Source: Pseudomonas sp. GGS8 (GTDB taxonomy: Bacteria > Pseudomonadota > Gammaproteobacteria > Pseudomonadales > Pseudomonadaceae). Taken from it: a DNA stretch of 64,000 bases. How positions within the stretch are numbered: position 1 is the stretch's first letter; every line of letters begins with the position of its first letter. The notes beneath the pieces were generated by a model. It did no database searches, had not been told where the DNA came from, and saw only the letters and a program-made list of their open reading frames with translations. The stretch lies in the NCBI RefSeq assembly GCF_024168645.1, contig NZ_JALJWF010000001.1:2471001-2535000 (forward strand), written 5' to 3'. The translations under genes and the position numbers were made by a program. Positions 48,770-58,382 of the stretch are shown one piece after another.

Positions 48770-48860
48770 TGTGGGAGCGGGCTTGCCCGCGATGACGGTG
48801 TATCGGCCAACACTGATGTTGGATGTCATGACGCCATCGCGGGCAAGCCCGCTCCCACAG
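48770..48860. repeat. Inverted REP pair after agtD
   Basis: TGTGGGAGCGGGCTTGCCCG at 48770 and its inverted copy ending at 48860 enclose a 40-base centre. It is a symmetric pair of the common type at the end of the agt operon. Confidence 0.9.
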
Positions 48861-48971
48861 GGATTCAGGGTAATTTCGGAATCTGCGGTGATTCATGATC
48901 TGAATAGCAGACAAACCCCAATCCCCAGCTACTATTGTGCCCAGCTCCCCTATCTATAAGAGGCTGCGCAC

Positions 48972-50120
48972 ATGAGTCTTTCCTCTTTCAAAATCGCTCA
49001 CAAACTAATCACCGGCGCAGGTGCCATTGAGCAACTGGCGGCTGAGCTCAGACGTCTGGACATCGACAACCCGCTGATCGTCACCGACGCCGCGCTGGTC
49101 AACTCCGGCACGGTAGAGCTGGCGCTGGCGCAGCTGGGCGAGCGCAGCTATGAGATTTTCGATCGAGTGCTGCCGGACCCGGAAATCGCCATCGTCGAAG
49201 ATTGCATGCGGGTTTACCGTGAGGGCGGGCATGACGGGTTGATCGGCCTCGGTGGAGGCAGCGCCATCGACATTGCCAAGAGTGTCGCGGCCTATGCCGG
49301 CTACCACGGCGCGCTGGAGGATTTGTTCGGCGTCGATCAGGTGCCGCGCAAAGGCCCGCCGCTGATCGCGATCCCGACCACCGCCGGCACCGGCTCGGAA
49401 GTGACCAACGTGGCCATCCTCTCCGACAAGGTCGCGCAGATGAAGAAGGGCATTATCAGCGATTACCTGTTGCCGGACGTGGCGCTGGTCAGCCCGCAAA
49501 TGACCCTGACCTGCCCGCGCAGTGTCACCGCCGCCAGTGGCGTCGACGCGCTGGTGCACGCCATCGAGTCCTACCTGTCGCTCAACGCCTCGCCCATCAC
49601 CGATGCCTTGGCCATTGGCGCGATCAAGTTGATTGCCAAGGCGCTGCCCAAGGCTTACGCCAATCCCGGCCACCTGCAAGCCCGCGAAGACATGGCCACT
49701 GCCAGCCTGATGGCCGGCATGGCGTTTGGCAATGCCGGGGTCGGCGCGGTGCATGCATTGGCGTATCCGCTGGGCGGGCGTTTCAATATTGCCCACGGTG
49801 TCAGCAATGCCTTACTGCTGCCGTATGTCATGACCTGGAACAAGATGGCTTGCGTGGAGCGCATGCAGGATATTGCCGAGGCCATGGGGGTAAAGACCGC
49901 TCACCTGAGCGCCAGCGAAGCAGCGGACAAAGCCGTGGAGGCGATGACCGAGCTGTGCGCAGCAGTCGAAATTCCGCTGGGCCTGCACAGTTTCGGGGTG
50001 CCCGAGGAGGCGATTCCGGCCATGGCCGTGGAAGCCGCTGGCATCGAACGGTTGATGCGCAACAATCCGCGCAAGTTGAGCGCCGCCGATATCGAGAAGA
50101 TCTACCGAACGGCCTATTAG
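48972..50120 (+). CDS. Iron-containing alcohol dehydrogenase
   Basis: The 382-residue protein is a group III (iron) alcohol dehydrogenase. The N-terminal NAD-binding part has [15 protein letters not shown] and [14 protein letters not shown]. Metal ligands are the Asp and His of [11 protein letters not shown] and the His residues of [14 protein letters not shown] and [13 protein letters not shown]. The substrate cannot be read from the sequence. Related enzymes act on hydroxy acids such as 4-hydroxybutyrate, which would fit the neighbouring agt genes, but this is a guess. It lies between agtD and rpe, where I recall no gene in P. aeruginosa. Confidence 0.85.
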   Translation: MSLSSFKIAHKLITGAGAIEQLAAELRRLDIDNPLIVTDAALVNSGTVELALAQLGERSYEIFDRVLPDPEIAIVEDCMRVYREGGHDGLIGLGGGSAIDIAKSVAAYAGYHGALEDLFGVDQVPRKGPPLIAIPTTAGTGSEVTNVAILSDKVAQMKKGIISDYLLPDVALVSPQMTLTCPRSVTAASGVDALVHAIESYLSLNASPITDALAIGAIKLIAKALPKAYANPGHLQAREDMATASLMAGMAFGNAGVGAVHALAYPLGGRFNIAHGVSNALLLPYVMTWNKMACVERMQDIAEAMGVKTAHLSASEAADKAVEAMTELCAAVEIPLGLHSFGVPEEAIPAMAVEAAGIERLMRNNPRKLSAADIEKIYRTAY

Positions 50121-50167
50121 GACTTGCCCCAATCATCGCAGCACAGTGCGCGTGTCAAAGCATGAGG

Positions 50168-50175
50168 TATACAAT
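50168..50175 (+). promoter_or_regulatory. Possible -10 element of the rpe operon
   Basis: TATACAAT lies 37 bases upstream of the rpe start in the gap after the alcohol dehydrogenase gene. No good -35 box was seen at 16-18 bases, so this is a weak call. Confidence 0.3.
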
Positions 50176-50211
50176 GCGCGCCATCGTGATTCTGCTCAAA
50201 AAAGGTGCGTC

Positions 50212-50886
50212 ATGCAGCCCTTCGTTATTGCTCCGTCGATTCTCTCCGCCGATTTCGCCCGCCTGGGCGAGGAAGTGGACAACGTCCTGGCCGCCGGCGC
50301 CGACTTCGTGCACTTCGATGTCATGGACAACCACTACGTGCCGAACCTGACAATCGGCCCGATGGTGTGCTCCGCGCTGCGCAAATACGGCGTGACTGCG
50401 CCGATTGATGCGCACCTGATGGTCAGCCCGGTGGACCGTATCGTCGGTGACTTCATCGAAGCCGGTGCGACCTACATCACCTTCCACCCGGAAGCCACGC
50501 TGCACGTCGATCGTTCCCTGCAACTGATCCGCGAAGGCGGCTGCAAGGCGGGTCTGGTGTTCAACCCGGCGACCCCGCTGGACGTGCTCAAGTACGTGAT
50601 GGACAAGGTCGACATGATCCTGCTGATGAGCGTCAACCCAGGCTTCGGCGGGCAGAAGTTCATTCCCGCCACCCTCGACAAGCTGCGTGAGGCGCGGGCG
50701 CTGATCGATGCCTCCGGTCGTGACATTCGCCTGGAAATCGACGGCGGGGTGAACGTGAACAATATTCGTGAAATCGCCGCTGCGGGCGCCGACACTTTCG
50801 TGGCCGGTTCGGCGATCTTCAATGCGCCGAACTACCAGGAAGTGATTGAAAAAATGCGCTCCGAACTGGCGCTGGCTCGCCCATGA
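50212..50886 (+). CDS. rpe: Ribulose-phosphate 3-epimerase
   Basis: Rpe interconverts ribulose-5-phosphate and xylulose-5-phosphate. The 224-residue TIM barrel starts [22 protein letters not shown] at ATG 50212 after AAAGGTG. It has the family segments [25 protein letters not shown] and EIDGGVN, with catalytic aspartates in DVMD and DGGV. It overlaps gph by 4 bases. Confidence 0.97.
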   Translation: MQPFVIAPSILSADFARLGEEVDNVLAAGADFVHFDVMDNHYVPNLTIGPMVCSALRKYGVTAPIDAHLMVSPVDRIVGDFIEAGATYITFHPEATLHVDRSLQLIREGGCKAGLVFNPATPLDVLKYVMDKVDMILLMSVNPGFGGQKFIPATLDKLREARALIDASGRDIRLEIDGGVNVNNIREIAAAGADTFVAGSAIFNAPNYQEVIEKMRSELALARP

Positions 50887-51701
50887 GCGGTTTTGAGCAG
50901 CTGTTCCCCGGGCGTCTGCCGCGGCTGGTGATGTTCGATCTGGATGGCACGCTGGTCGATTCGGTCCCTGACCTCGCGGCGGCTGTGGATAACATGCTGC
51001 TCAAGCTCGGGCGTGACCCGGTCGGCATTGAACCGGTGCGTGAGTGGGTCGGCAACGGCGCGCCGGTGCTGGTGCGCCGTGCATTGGCCGGCGGCATCGA
51101 TCATTCGTCGGTCGATGACGGCGAAGCCGAAGGTGCACTGCAGATTTTCATGGAGGCCTACGGTGAGGGGCATGAGCTGACCGTGGTCTATCCCGGTGTG
51201 CGCGACACCCTGAAATGGCTGAACAAGCAGGGCGTGGCGATGGCGCTGATCACCAACAAGCCGGAGCGCTTCGTCGCGCCGCTGCTGGATCAGATGAAAA
51301 TCGGCCGTTACTTCAAATGGATCATCGGCGGCGACACCCTGCCACAACAGAAACCCGACCCGGCCGCGCTGTTTTTCGTGATGAAAATGGCCAACATTCC
51401 GGCGTCGCAATCGTTGTTCGTCGGCGACTCGCGCAGCGATGTACTGGCGGCGAAAGCGGCGGGGGTCAAATGTGTGGCCCTCAGTTACGGTTATAACCAC
51501 GGCCGGCCGATTGCCGAAGAGTCGCCGACGCTGGTGATCGATGATCTGCGCAAACTAATTCCCGGTTGCCTGGATCCGGCCGCTGAGATAACGTTGCCCG
51601 ACGCTGTTCAACCCCCTGCTGGAAACGCCATCGTGGTGGTCACTCGCAAACTCTGGATGAAAGTCATCAAGGCCCTGGCCCGCTGGCGTTGGCGCGCCTG
51701 A
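50883..51701 (+). CDS. gph: Phosphoglycolate phosphatase with Trp-rich C-terminal tail
   Basis: Gph removes phosphate from 2-phosphoglycolate. The HAD motifs are [11 protein letters not shown] (Asp19 and Asp21), a conserved ITNKPE, and FVGDSRSDV. The 272 residues are about 45 longer than the usual ~225: a C-terminal extension ends [17 protein letters not shown]. The extension is encoded directly in front of trpE, with two TGG codons at 51684 and 51690. The end of gph may therefore also serve as a trp leader peptide. An in-frame ATG at 51657 would give a 14-residue leader alone. Confidence 0.93.
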   Translation: MSGFEQLFPGRLPRLVMFDLDGTLVDSVPDLAAAVDNMLLKLGRDPVGIEPVREWVGNGAPVLVRRALAGGIDHSSVDDGEAEGALQIFMEAYGEGHELTVVYPGVRDTLKWLNKQGVAMALITNKPERFVAPLLDQMKIGRYFKWIIGGDTLPQQKPDPAALFFVMKMANIPASQSLFVGDSRSDVLAAKAAGVKCVALSYGYNHGRPIAEESPTLVIDDLRKLIPGCLDPAAEITLPDAVQPPAGNAIVVVTRKLWMKVIKALARWRWRA

Positions 51702-51771
51702 CTTGTTCCTGGCCGGCGTACCGGCGCGTTTGCATACCTGACCGTTAGACCCTCAAGCCACGAGGCACCTC
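51657..51771 (+). promoter_or_regulatory. Candidate trpE attenuator within and after gph
   Basis: The last 15 codons of gph, from ATG 51657, contain TGG-CGT-TGG (51684-51692). After the stop the hairpin GCCGG-CGTA-CCGGC (51712-51725) is followed by GCGTTTGC. A competing pairing CGCGCC (51693-51698) with GGCGCG (51723-51728) excludes that hairpin. trpE starts at 51772. Trp codons, stop, alternative stems and a biosynthetic gene form the pattern of attenuation. The T run is short, and which structure is made on ribosome stalling is not clear to me. Confidence 0.6.
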
Positions 51772-53253
51772 ATGATCCGCGAAGAATTCCTGCGTTTGGC
51801 CGCTGCCGGCTACAACCGCATCCCGCTTGCCTGCGAAACCCTGGCCGACTTCGACACGCCGCTGTCGATCTACCTGAAACTGGCCGACGAGCCGAACTCC
51901 TATTTGCTGGAGTCGGTGCAGGGCGGCGAGAAATGGGGCCGCTATTCGATCATCGGCCTGCCGTGCCGCACCGTATTACGGGTTCACGATCACCACGTCA
52001 GCGTGACCCACGACGGCGTCGAGATCGAAAGCCACGACGTTGAAGACCCGCTGGCCTTCGTCGAAACCTTCAAGGCACGCTACAACGTGCCGACCATTGC
52101 CGGTCTGCCGCGCTTCAACGGCGGTCTGGTGGGTTACTTCGGTTACGACTGCGTCCGTTATGTGGAGAAGCGTCTGGGCAAATGCCCGAACCCGGACCCG
52201 CTTGGCGTGCCGGACATTCTGCTGATGGTGTCCGATGCGGTGGTGGTGTTCGACAACCTCGCCGGCAAGATGCACGCGATTGTCCTGGCCGATCCGTCGC
52301 AGGAAGATGCCTTCGAGCAAGGTCAGGCGCGTCTGCAAGCGCTGCTGGAACAACTCCGTCAGCCGATCACTCCGCGCCGTGGCCTGGACTTCAGCAAGCA
52401 GCAATCAGCCGATCCGGTGTTCCGTTCGAGTTTCACCCAGGACGATTACGAAAAAGCCGTCGACACCATCAAGGAGTACATCCTGGCCGGTGACTGCATG
52501 CAGGTCGTGCCCTCCCAGCGCATGTCGATCGACTTCAAGGCTGCGCCTATCGACCTGTACCGGGCGCTGCGTTGCTTCAATCCGACGCCGTATATGTACT
52601 TTTTCAATTTCGGCGACTTCCACGTCGTCGGCAGTTCACCAGAAGTGCTGGTGCGGGTCGAAGACAACCTGATCACCGTGCGCCCGATTGCCGGCACTCG
52701 CCCACGCGGGGCCAACGAAGAGGCCGACCTGGCACTGGAAAAGGACCTGCTGTCGGACGACAAGGAAATCGCCGAGCACTTGATGCTGATCGATCTGGGC
52801 CGCAACGATACTGGTCGTGTCTCGGAAATCGGTTCGGTGAAGCTCACCGAGAAAATGGTCATCGAGCGTTATTCCAACGTGATGCACATCGTGTCCAACG
52901 TCACCGGCCAATTGAAGGCCGGGCTGACGGCGATGGACGCACTGCGGGCGATCCTGCCGGCCGGCACCTTGTCTGGCGCACCGAAGATTCGTGCGATGGA
53001 AATCATTGACGAACTGGAACCGGTCAAGCGTGGCGTCTATGGCGGCGCGGTCGGTTACTTCGCCTGGAACGGCAATATGGACACCGCAATTGCGATCCGC
53101 ACCGCCGTGATCAAGGACGGCGAACTGCACGTACAGGCCGGTGGTGGCATCGTCGCCGACTCGGTGCCGGCGCTGGAGTGGGAAGAAACCCTGAATAAAC
53201 GTCGCGCCATGTTCCGCGCCGTGGCCCTGGCCGAACAGACCCCGGACGCCTGA
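51772..53253 (+). CDS. trpE: Anthranilate synthase component I TrpE
   Basis: TrpE makes anthranilate from chorismate with ammonia supplied by TrpG. The 493 residues contain the tryptophan-feedback element [16 protein letters not shown] and the chorismate-binding C-terminal domain with [22 protein letters not shown] and [21 protein letters not shown]. It is separated from trpG by about 900 bases with a decayed gene, as expected for the Pseudomonas split of trpE and trpGDC. Confidence 0.97.
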   Translation: MIREEFLRLAAAGYNRIPLACETLADFDTPLSIYLKLADEPNSYLLESVQGGEKWGRYSIIGLPCRTVLRVHDHHVSVTHDGVEIESHDVEDPLAFVETFKARYNVPTIAGLPRFNGGLVGYFGYDCVRYVEKRLGKCPNPDPLGVPDILLMVSDAVVVFDNLAGKMHAIVLADPSQEDAFEQGQARLQALLEQLRQPITPRRGLDFSKQQSADPVFRSSFTQDDYEKAVDTIKEYILAGDCMQVVPSQRMSIDFKAAPIDLYRALRCFNPTPYMYFFNFGDFHVVGSSPEVLVRVEDNLITVRPIAGTRPRGANEEADLALEKDLLSDDKEIAEHLMLIDLGRNDTGRVSEIGSVKLTEKMVIERYSNVMHIVSNVTGQLKAGLTAMDALRAILPAGTLSGAPKIRAMEIIDELEPVKRGVYGGAVGYFAWNGNMDTAIAIRTAVIKDGELHVQAGGGIVADSVPALEWEETLNKRRAMFRAVALAEQTPDA

Positions 53254-53272
53254 GCCGCAGACCTGCACTGTA

Positions 53273-53370
53273 CCTGTGGGAGCGAGCCTGCTCGCGATGA
53301 AGGGGCTATCACATCAAACAGCGATGTCGCCTGATACACCGCATTCGCGAGCAGGCTCGCTCCCACGGGG
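53273..53370. repeat. Inverted REP pair after trpE
   Basis: CCTGTGGGAGCGAGCCTGCTCGCGATG (from 53274) and the inverted TCGCGAGCAGGCTCGCTCCCACGG (ending near 53369) face each other. The core GAGCCTGCTCGC differs from the GGGCTTGCCCGC core elsewhere, so this is another REP subclass. Confidence 0.85.
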
Positions 53371-53383
53371 ATCTCATCAGCAT

Positions 53384-53420
53384 AAAAAAAGCGGCGCCTG
53401 TAAGGGCGCCGCGTTTTTTT
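53384..53420. terminator. Bidirectional terminator between trpE and esterase relic
   Basis: The stem GCGGCGCC (53391-53398) pairs with GGCGCCGC (53405-53412). AAAAAAA precedes it and TTTTTTT follows, so it terminates in both directions: trpE from the left and the esterase remnant from the right. Confidence 0.9.
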
Positions 53421-53432
53421 GTTGCCTGCGAT

Positions 53433-53755
53433 CTAGAAGTCCAACGCAACCCCAACATTAATGCCTTGCTGGGTGAAGTCATCATCCTTGCGAATGTCAT
53501 AACTGGCCCGCAATGCCAGGTCCTTGGTGAGGTTGTGACTCACGCCCGTCGGCACTGTTTTCCGAGTAACCGTCGACTTCTACCTTGGCGAAATCAGTGC
53601 TCACGAATGGCGACAAGTGCCACGGGCTGCTCGCTTCTGGCGCGATGTCATAACCCAGGCGGCCGCTGATGGCGACCTGGTAACCGTCGGTGTCGCCTTT
53701 CTCCCCGCGTTCATTGACTTCCGGCGAGCGGTACAAACAACGTCTGTTTGATCAT
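53433..53755 (-). pseudogene. Remnant of an autotransporter esterase (EstP/EstA type)
   Basis: Three pieces of one gene remain on the minus strand. At 53755 ATG starts [11 protein letters not shown], the beginning of a signal peptide. It runs at once, in another frame, into [22 protein letters not shown] and a barrel segment to about 53545. A frameshift then leads to [18 protein letters not shown] and the end GINVGVALDF (stop at 53433), typical of a beta-barrel C-terminus. The GDSL esterase domain is missing. As I recall, P. putida has estP at this place between trpE and trpG, so this is a large internal deletion plus a frameshift. Confidence 0.75.
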
Positions 53756-53913
53756 GAGCAAGGCCGTTTATTTATTGTTGTAGTGATAACGAAACGACAG
53801 TACCAAAAGCTTTTGGCCTTTTGCCATCCGTCGCTAACCCTTCAATTGTTTCGCGAGCTGTCGCTCCGGCCATATTGCACGCTCTGCCCAGCTAAGTTAC
53901 TGTGCCGAGACGT
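53756..53913 (+). promoter_or_regulatory. Likely promoter region of trpGDC
   Basis: This 158-base stretch between the esterase remnant and the leader peptide should hold the trpGDC promoter and formerly the esterase promoter. CATATT (about 53870) could be a -10 box, but the possible -35 TTGTTT is 19 bases away. I could not decide. Confidence 0.35.
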
Positions 53914-54000
53914 ATGAATGAGACCTTCCCCGTGTTGATCGTCAGCAAACTCCTGGATCAAGTCATCAAGGCACACGCCCGTTGGCGTTGGCGCGCCTGA
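53914..54000 (+). CDS. Candidate trpGDC leader peptide
   Basis: A 28-codon frame (starts MNETFPVLIVSK, ends AHARWRWRA) lies 164 bases before trpG, with two TGG codons at 53983 and 53989 next to the stop. Its last 42 bases agree at 37 positions with the end of gph in front of trpE, including 18 identical bases over the Trp codons and stop. The duplicated element before both trp units marks it as a leader peptide for attenuation. No strong ribosome binding site is visible (GCCGAGACGT before the ATG). Confidence 0.65.
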   Translation: MNETFPVLIVSKLLDQVIKAHARWRWRA

Positions 54001-54164
54001 ATCTTTTCTGCCGGCCTGGCCGGACCTGTACCGCTTTGCCTTCTTTACCTGTATGAAATGCCGCTTTGCTGGCGCCACTCCAGCACCTGTCAAAGCGCAG
54101 CGCACTGCGGGTAAATCATTAAGGCCGTATTAAAAGTCAGTGAATTCAAGAGGTTCTTAACGCC
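54001..54164 (+). promoter_or_regulatory. trpGDC leader with hairpins
   Basis: After the leader peptide stop comes CCGGC-CTG-GCCGG (54011-54023). Then follow TGCTGG/CCAGCA near 54067-54085 and CGCAG/CTGCG near 54099-54112. The stretch CTGGCCGG...TACCG...TTTGC is shared with the trpE leader. A GAGG site precedes trpG. The T runs are short, so which stem terminates is not settled. Confidence 0.5.
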
Positions 54165-54758
54165 ATGTTGCTGATGATCGATAACTACGACTCTTTTACT
54201 TACAACGTTGTGCAATACCTCGGCGAGCTGGGCTCCGAGGTCAAAGTCGTGCGCAACGATGAACTTACCATTGCCGAAATCGAAGCCCTCAAGCCTGAGC
54301 GCATCGTCGTGTCTCCCGGTCCTTGCACCCCGACCGAAGCCGGTATTTCCATCGAAGCGATCAAACACTTCGCCGGCAAGCTACCAATTCTCGGCGTTTG
54401 TCTGGGGCACCAATCCATCGGTCAGGCGTTTGGTGGCGATGTGGTCCGTGCCCGACAGGTCATGCACGGTAAAACTAGCCCGGTATTTCACGAGGATAAG
54501 GGTGTATTCGAAGGTCTGAATCGCCCGTTGACGGTCACCCGCTACCATTCGCTGATCGTCAAGCGCGAAACCCTGCCCGATTGCCTGGAGCTGACTGCCT
54601 GGACCCAGCTCGAAGACGGTTCGGTGGACGAGATCATGGGCCTGCGTCACAAGACGCTGAACATCGAAGGTGTGCAATTCCACCCTGAGTCTATCCTCAC
54701 CGAACAGGGACATGAGCTGTTCGCCAACTTCCTCAAACAAACCGGCGGCATGCGCTAA
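54165..54758 (+). CDS. trpG: Anthranilate synthase component II TrpG
   Basis: TrpG is the glutamine amidotransferase subunit that feeds ammonia to TrpE. The 197 residues have the class I triad: cysteine of [10 protein letters not shown], and His and Glu of QFHPESILT, plus the oxyanion VSPGPCTP. It starts the trpGDC unit; trpD follows after 9 bases. The same protein may serve 4-amino-4-deoxychorismate synthase. Confidence 0.97.
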   Translation: MLLMIDNYDSFTYNVVQYLGELGSEVKVVRNDELTIAEIEALKPERIVVSPGPCTPTEAGISIEAIKHFAGKLPILGVCLGHQSIGQAFGGDVVRARQVMHGKTSPVFHEDKGVFEGLNRPLTVTRYHSLIVKRETLPDCLELTAWTQLEDGSVDEIMGLRHKTLNIEGVQFHPESILTEQGHELFANFLKQTGGMR

Positions 54759-54767
54759 GGACTTTCC

Positions 54768-55817
54768 ATGGATATCAAGACAGCCCTGAGCCGTATCGTC
54801 GGCCACCTCGACCTCAGCACCGATGAGATGCGCGATGTCATGCGCGAAATCATGACGGGGCAATGCACGGACGCGCAGATTGGCGCGTTCATGATGGCCA
54901 TGCGCATGAAGAGCGAAAGCATCGACGAGATCGTCGGCGCCGTGACGGCGATGCGCGAGTTGGCGGACAAGGTCGAACTCAACACTCTGGACGGCGTGGT
55001 CGATGTGGTCGGTACCGGCGGTGACGGCGCGAACATTTTCAACGTTTCGACCGCTTCTTCGTTCGTGGTTGCGGCAGCCGGTTGCACCGTGGCCAAGCAC
55101 GGTAACCGTGCGGTGTCGGGTAAAAGCGGCAGTGCCGACCTGCTGGAAGCAGCGGGTATCTACCTGAACCTGACCCCGGTTCAGGTGGCACGCTGCATCG
55201 ACAACGTCGGTATCGGTTTCATGTTCGCCCAGACCCATCACAGCGCCATGAAGCACGCCGCCGGCCCGCGCCGCGAGCTGGGCCTGCGCACCTTGTTCAA
55301 CATGCTCGGCCCGCTTACGAATCCGGCCGGTGTGAAACACCAGGTGGTGGGAGTGTTCAGTCAGGCGTTGTGCCGGCCATTGGCCGAAGTCTTGCAGCGC
55401 CTGGGCAGCAAACACGTGCTGGTGGTGCACTCGAAGGATGGTCTGGACGAATTCAGCCTGGCGGCCCCGACCTTTGTCGCGGAGTTGAAGAATGACCAGA
55501 TCACTGAGTATTGGGTCGAGCCCGAGGATCTCGGGATGAAGAGCCAGAGCCTGCACGGTCTGTCGGTGGAAAGCCCGGTGGCTTCCCTGGAACTGATTCG
55601 CGATGCCTTGGGCAAGCGCAAGACCGAAAACGGTCAGAAAGCTGCCGAGATGATCGTGCTTAATGCCGGTGCCGCGCTGTACGCCGCCGACCATGCCTGC
55701 AGTTTGAAAGAAGGCGTTGCCCTGGCGCACGATGCGCTGCACACAGGCCTCGCTCGGGAAAAACTTGAGGAATTGGGTGCATTTACCGCGGTATTCAAAG
55801 TGGAGAATGAGGGATGA
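54768..55817 (+). CDS. trpD: Anthranilate phosphoribosyltransferase TrpD
   Basis: TrpD joins anthranilate and PRPP. The 349 residues contain the PRPP-binding [16 protein letters not shown], the [19 protein letters not shown] segment and a C-terminal VLNAGAALY. It overlaps trpC by 4 bases. It is a single-domain enzyme, not fused with TrpG. Confidence 0.97.
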   Translation: MDIKTALSRIVGHLDLSTDEMRDVMREIMTGQCTDAQIGAFMMAMRMKSESIDEIVGAVTAMRELADKVELNTLDGVVDVVGTGGDGANIFNVSTASSFVVAAAGCTVAKHGNRAVSGKSGSADLLEAAGIYLNLTPVQVARCIDNVGIGFMFAQTHHSAMKHAAGPRRELGLRTLFNMLGPLTNPAGVKHQVVGVFSQALCRPLAEVLQRLGSKHVLVVHSKDGLDEFSLAAPTFVAELKNDQITEYWVEPEDLGMKSQSLHGLSVESPVASLELIRDALGKRKTENGQKAAEMIVLNAGAALYAADHACSLKEGVALAHDALHTGLAREKLEELGAFTAVFKVENEG

Positions 55818-56650
55818 GTGTACCGACGGTTCTGGAAAAGATTCTGGCCCGCAAAGTCCAGGAAGTCGCCGAGCGTAGCGCTCGTGTGAGCCTGGCGGAG
55901 CTGGAAAACCTGGCCAAGGCGGCCGATGCACCCCGTGGTTTCGCCAAGGCATTGATTGATCAGGCCAAGAAGAAACAGCCGGCGGTGATTGCTGAAATCA
56001 AGAAAGCTTCGCCAAGCAAGGGCGTGATTCGCGAGAACTTCGTGCCTGCGGATATTGCCAGGAGTTACGAGAAGGGCGGGGCTACTTGCCTGTCGGTGCT
56101 CACCGACATCGACTATTTCCAGGGGGCGGATGCGTATCTGCAACAAGCCCGGGCGACGTGCAAGCTGCCGGTGATCCGCAAAGATTTCATGATCGATCCG
56201 TACCAGATCATCGAGTCCCGCGCCCTGGGCGCTGATTGCGTGCTGTTGATCGTCTCCGCACTGGATGACGTGAAAATGGCCGAGCTGGCGGCCGTGGCCA
56301 AAAGTGTCGGCCTCGATGTGCTGGTGGAAGTCCACGATGGCGACGAGCTGGAGCGGGCCTTGAAAACCCTGGACACGCCGTTGGTGGGCGTGAATAACCG
56401 CAACCTGCACACCTTTGAGGTCAGCCTGGAAACCACCCTCGACCTGTTGCCACGTATTCCGCGTGATCGTCTGGTGGTTACCGAAAGCGGCATTCTTAAT
56501 CGGGCCGATGTCGAGCTGATGGAAATCAGCGACGTGTATGCCTTCCTGGTCGGCGAAGCGTTCATGCGCGCCGAAAGCCCGGGTACCGAACTGCAGCGTC
56601 TGTTCTTTCCCGAGCGCGGTGTTCCAGTGAGCGGTTCTACGCTCGACTGA
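55814..56650 (+). CDS. trpC: Indole-3-glycerol phosphate synthase TrpC
   Basis: TrpC closes the indole ring. The 278-residue TIM barrel has [32 protein letters not shown] and [13 protein letters not shown], with catalytic Lys and Glu in place. It is monofunctional, as in Pseudomonas, and has no TrpF domain. It is the end of trpGDC. Confidence 0.97.
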   Translation: MSVPTVLEKILARKVQEVAERSARVSLAELENLAKAADAPRGFAKALIDQAKKKQPAVIAEIKKASPSKGVIRENFVPADIARSYEKGGATCLSVLTDIDYFQGADAYLQQARATCKLPVIRKDFMIDPYQIIESRALGADCVLLIVSALDDVKMAELAAVAKSVGLDVLVEVHDGDELERALKTLDTPLVGVNNRNLHTFEVSLETTLDLLPRIPRDRLVVTESGILNRADVELMEISDVYAFLVGEAFMRAESPGTELQRLFFPERGVPVSGSTLD

Positions 56651-56678
56651 ACACATTTTCGCAGGCACCCGATCCCCT

Positions 56679-56712
56679 GTGGGAGCGGGCTTGCCCGCGA
56701 AGAGGCCATCAA
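56679..56712. repeat. Single REP element
   Basis: CTGTGGGAGCGGGCTTGCCC and the following GCGAAGAGGCC form one REP copy between trpC and the ligase gene. No inverted partner is nearby. Confidence 0.8.
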
Positions 56713-56748
56713 GCACCCCCAAAGACTTCATGTCTTACGGAGTCATCC

Positions 56749-57450
56749 ATGCCCCAGCCAACCTCTCTGACCATCGAAGCCGGCCTGCTCGCCGAACAGG
56801 ACCTGTTGGCCCATGTGTGCACCGGTGATTCGGAGTACGGCTTGCTGTTCTGGCAACCCACAGACCGCGCATTGGTCATGCCTCGTCGATTGAATCGTCT
56901 GCCACAGTTCGACAAAGCATGCGAAATATCTGCCGCCGCCGGCTGGCCGGTACTGCTGCGCGAAACCGGTGGAGAGCCGGTGCCGCAATCGGCATCGACC
57001 CTCAATATCGCGCTGGTCTACGCGCCACCGCGCAGCGAGGGTGACCAGAATCGGATCGAAACCGGCTATCGCCGGCTCTGTGACCCGATTTGCCAGCTGC
57101 TTGACGAGTTGGGCGGCATGTCGTCCCTGGGCGAAATTGAGGGCGCGTTCTGCGACGGCCGTTTCAACGTCAACCTCGATGGTCGCAAGATGGTCGGTAC
57201 CGCTCAGCGCTGGCGGCAGAGCAAGGGCGGTCAGCGTCCGGTCGGGCTGGTGCACGGGGCGATGATGATCGATAACGAACGAGAGTCAATGGTCGAGGCG
57301 GTCAATCGTTTCAACGAAGCCTGCGGTCTGGAACAGCGGGTTCGCGCAGAAAGCCATATTGCCCTGCATGAAAAATTTGCCGCTCCTGATGCGCTGGAGC
57401 GGCTCGATGCGATGTATCGCCACGTGCTGGCAGACGTGTTCGGGGCTTAA
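56749..57450 (+). CDS. Lipoate-protein ligase-like protein
   Basis: The 233-residue protein has the biotin/lipoate ligase fold: an N-terminal LLFWQPTDRALVMPRRL and the catalytic-lysine segment NVNLDGRKMVGTAQRW, with Lys in GRKMVGT. A conserved GLVHGAMMI follows. It is shorter than LplA and lacks its C-terminal domain. It may attach lipoate or biotin or act as an amidotransferase; the sequence does not tell which. It lies between trpC and the convergent vfr. Confidence 0.8.
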   Translation: MPQPTSLTIEAGLLAEQDLLAHVCTGDSEYGLLFWQPTDRALVMPRRLNRLPQFDKACEISAAAGWPVLLRETGGEPVPQSASTLNIALVYAPPRSEGDQNRIETGYRRLCDPICQLLDELGGMSSLGEIEGAFCDGRFNVNLDGRKMVGTAQRWRQSKGGQRPVGLVHGAMMIDNERESMVEAVNRFNEACGLEQRVRAESHIALHEKFAAPDALERLDAMYRHVLADVFGA

Positions 57451-57456
57451 GTGTTC

Positions 57457-57486
57457 GAAGCTTAAGTTCACCAAGCTTCAGTTTTC
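57457..57486. terminator. Terminator between ligase-like gene and vfr
   Basis: GAAGCTT (57457-57463) and AAGCTTC (57473-57479) pair around nine bases and are followed by AGTTTTC. The stem is short, but it lies exactly between two convergent stop codons. Confidence 0.55.
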
Positions 57487-57491
57487 AGAGG

Positions 57492-58136
57492 TTAGCGCGT
57501 ACCGAAGACCACCATGGTCTTGCCTTTGACATCGACCAGGTTGCGCTCTTCCAGATCCTTGAGCACGCGGCCGACCATCTCACGGGAGCAACCGACAATC
57601 CGGCCGATCTCCTGACGGGTCACCTTGATCTGCATGCCATCCGGGTGGGTCATGGCGTCTGGCTGCTTGCACAGTTCCAGCAGGCAGCGGGCAACGCGGC
57701 CGGTCACGTCGAAGAACGCTAGGTCGCCGACCTTGCGCGTGGTATTGCGCAGGCGTTGTGCGATTTGTCCGCTGAGCACGTAAAGAATGTCTGGATCCTG
57801 TTGAGATAACTCGCGGAATTTCGCGTAGCTGATTTCCGCGACTTCGCATTCGACTTTGGCGCGAACCCAAGCGCTGCGCTCCTGTTCGAGTCCGGCTTGT
57901 TCAAATAGACCCAGTTCGCCGAAGAAGTCGCCGGAGTTGAGGTAGGCAATGATCATTTCACGGCCGTCATCATCCTCGATCAGGATGGTCACCGAACCTT
58001 TGATGATGAAGAACAGCGTGTCCGAGCGGTCGCCGGCACAAATGATGTTGCTCTTGGCGGCATAGCGACGGCGCTGGCAGTGCATCAGCAGCTTGTCGAG
58101 GTTCTTGATTTTGGGTGTGGGGGTAATAGCAACCAT
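57492..58136 (-). CDS. vfr: cAMP receptor-type global regulator Vfr (Crp)
   Basis: Vfr is the Pseudomonas Crp homologue. The 214 residues start at ATG 58136 ([13 protein letters not shown]). The cyclic-nucleotide pocket has [12 protein letters not shown] and [16 protein letters not shown]. The dimerisation helix follows ([11 protein letters not shown]), then the helix-turn-helix with [21 protein letters not shown]. In P. aeruginosa Vfr controls virulence and quorum sensing with cAMP; in other pseudomonads its targets differ. The position after trpC is the one I recall for P. aeruginosa. Confidence 0.95.
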   Translation of the reverse strand: MVAITPTPKIKNLDKLLMHCQRRRYAAKSNIICAGDRSDTLFFIIKGSVTILIEDDDGREMIIAYLNSGDFFGELGLFEQAGLEQERSAWVRAKVECEVAEISYAKFRELSQQDPDILYVLSGQIAQRLRNTTRKVGDLAFFDVTGRVARCLLELCKQPDAMTHPDGMQIKVTRQEIGRIVGCSREMVGRVLKDLEERNLVDVKGKTMVVFGTR

Positions 58137-58382
58137 GGTTGTATCCCGAAAAGACTGCACGGTGTGTTTGTTTTTTTAGACGCTGGCGAGGCCGGCGATC
58201 CTTTATTCGCTAAAAATCTGGCTGCGCGCCAGTGAATTGACGCCAGCTTAACAGACGTATTCCTTCAAGATTCGAGAATTTGCCTACGATGCATATGGTT
58301 ATGTCCTAGAAAGGCGAGGCGCTGCCAATCAAGGGCCCTGTGCTAAGCTGGCGACCCTTTTTTATACAGTGGAGTCTTGGCG
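58137..58382. promoter_or_regulatory. Divergent vfr/OsmC-gene promoter region
   Basis: The 246 bases are AT-rich in the centre and must hold both promoters. For the OsmC gene, TTATACAG (58362-58369) ahead of GGAG could be a -10 box. No clear TGTGA-N6-TCACA site for Vfr autoregulation was seen. Confidence 0.35.

Noticed and set aside
46634..48829. Minus-strand open frame of 731 codons
   Set aside because: It is a shadow of agtC and agtD with a protein extremely rich in His, Gln and Arg and no family.
54381..55952. Minus-strand open frame of 523 codons
   Set aside because: It is antisense to trpG and trpD, both clear enzymes.
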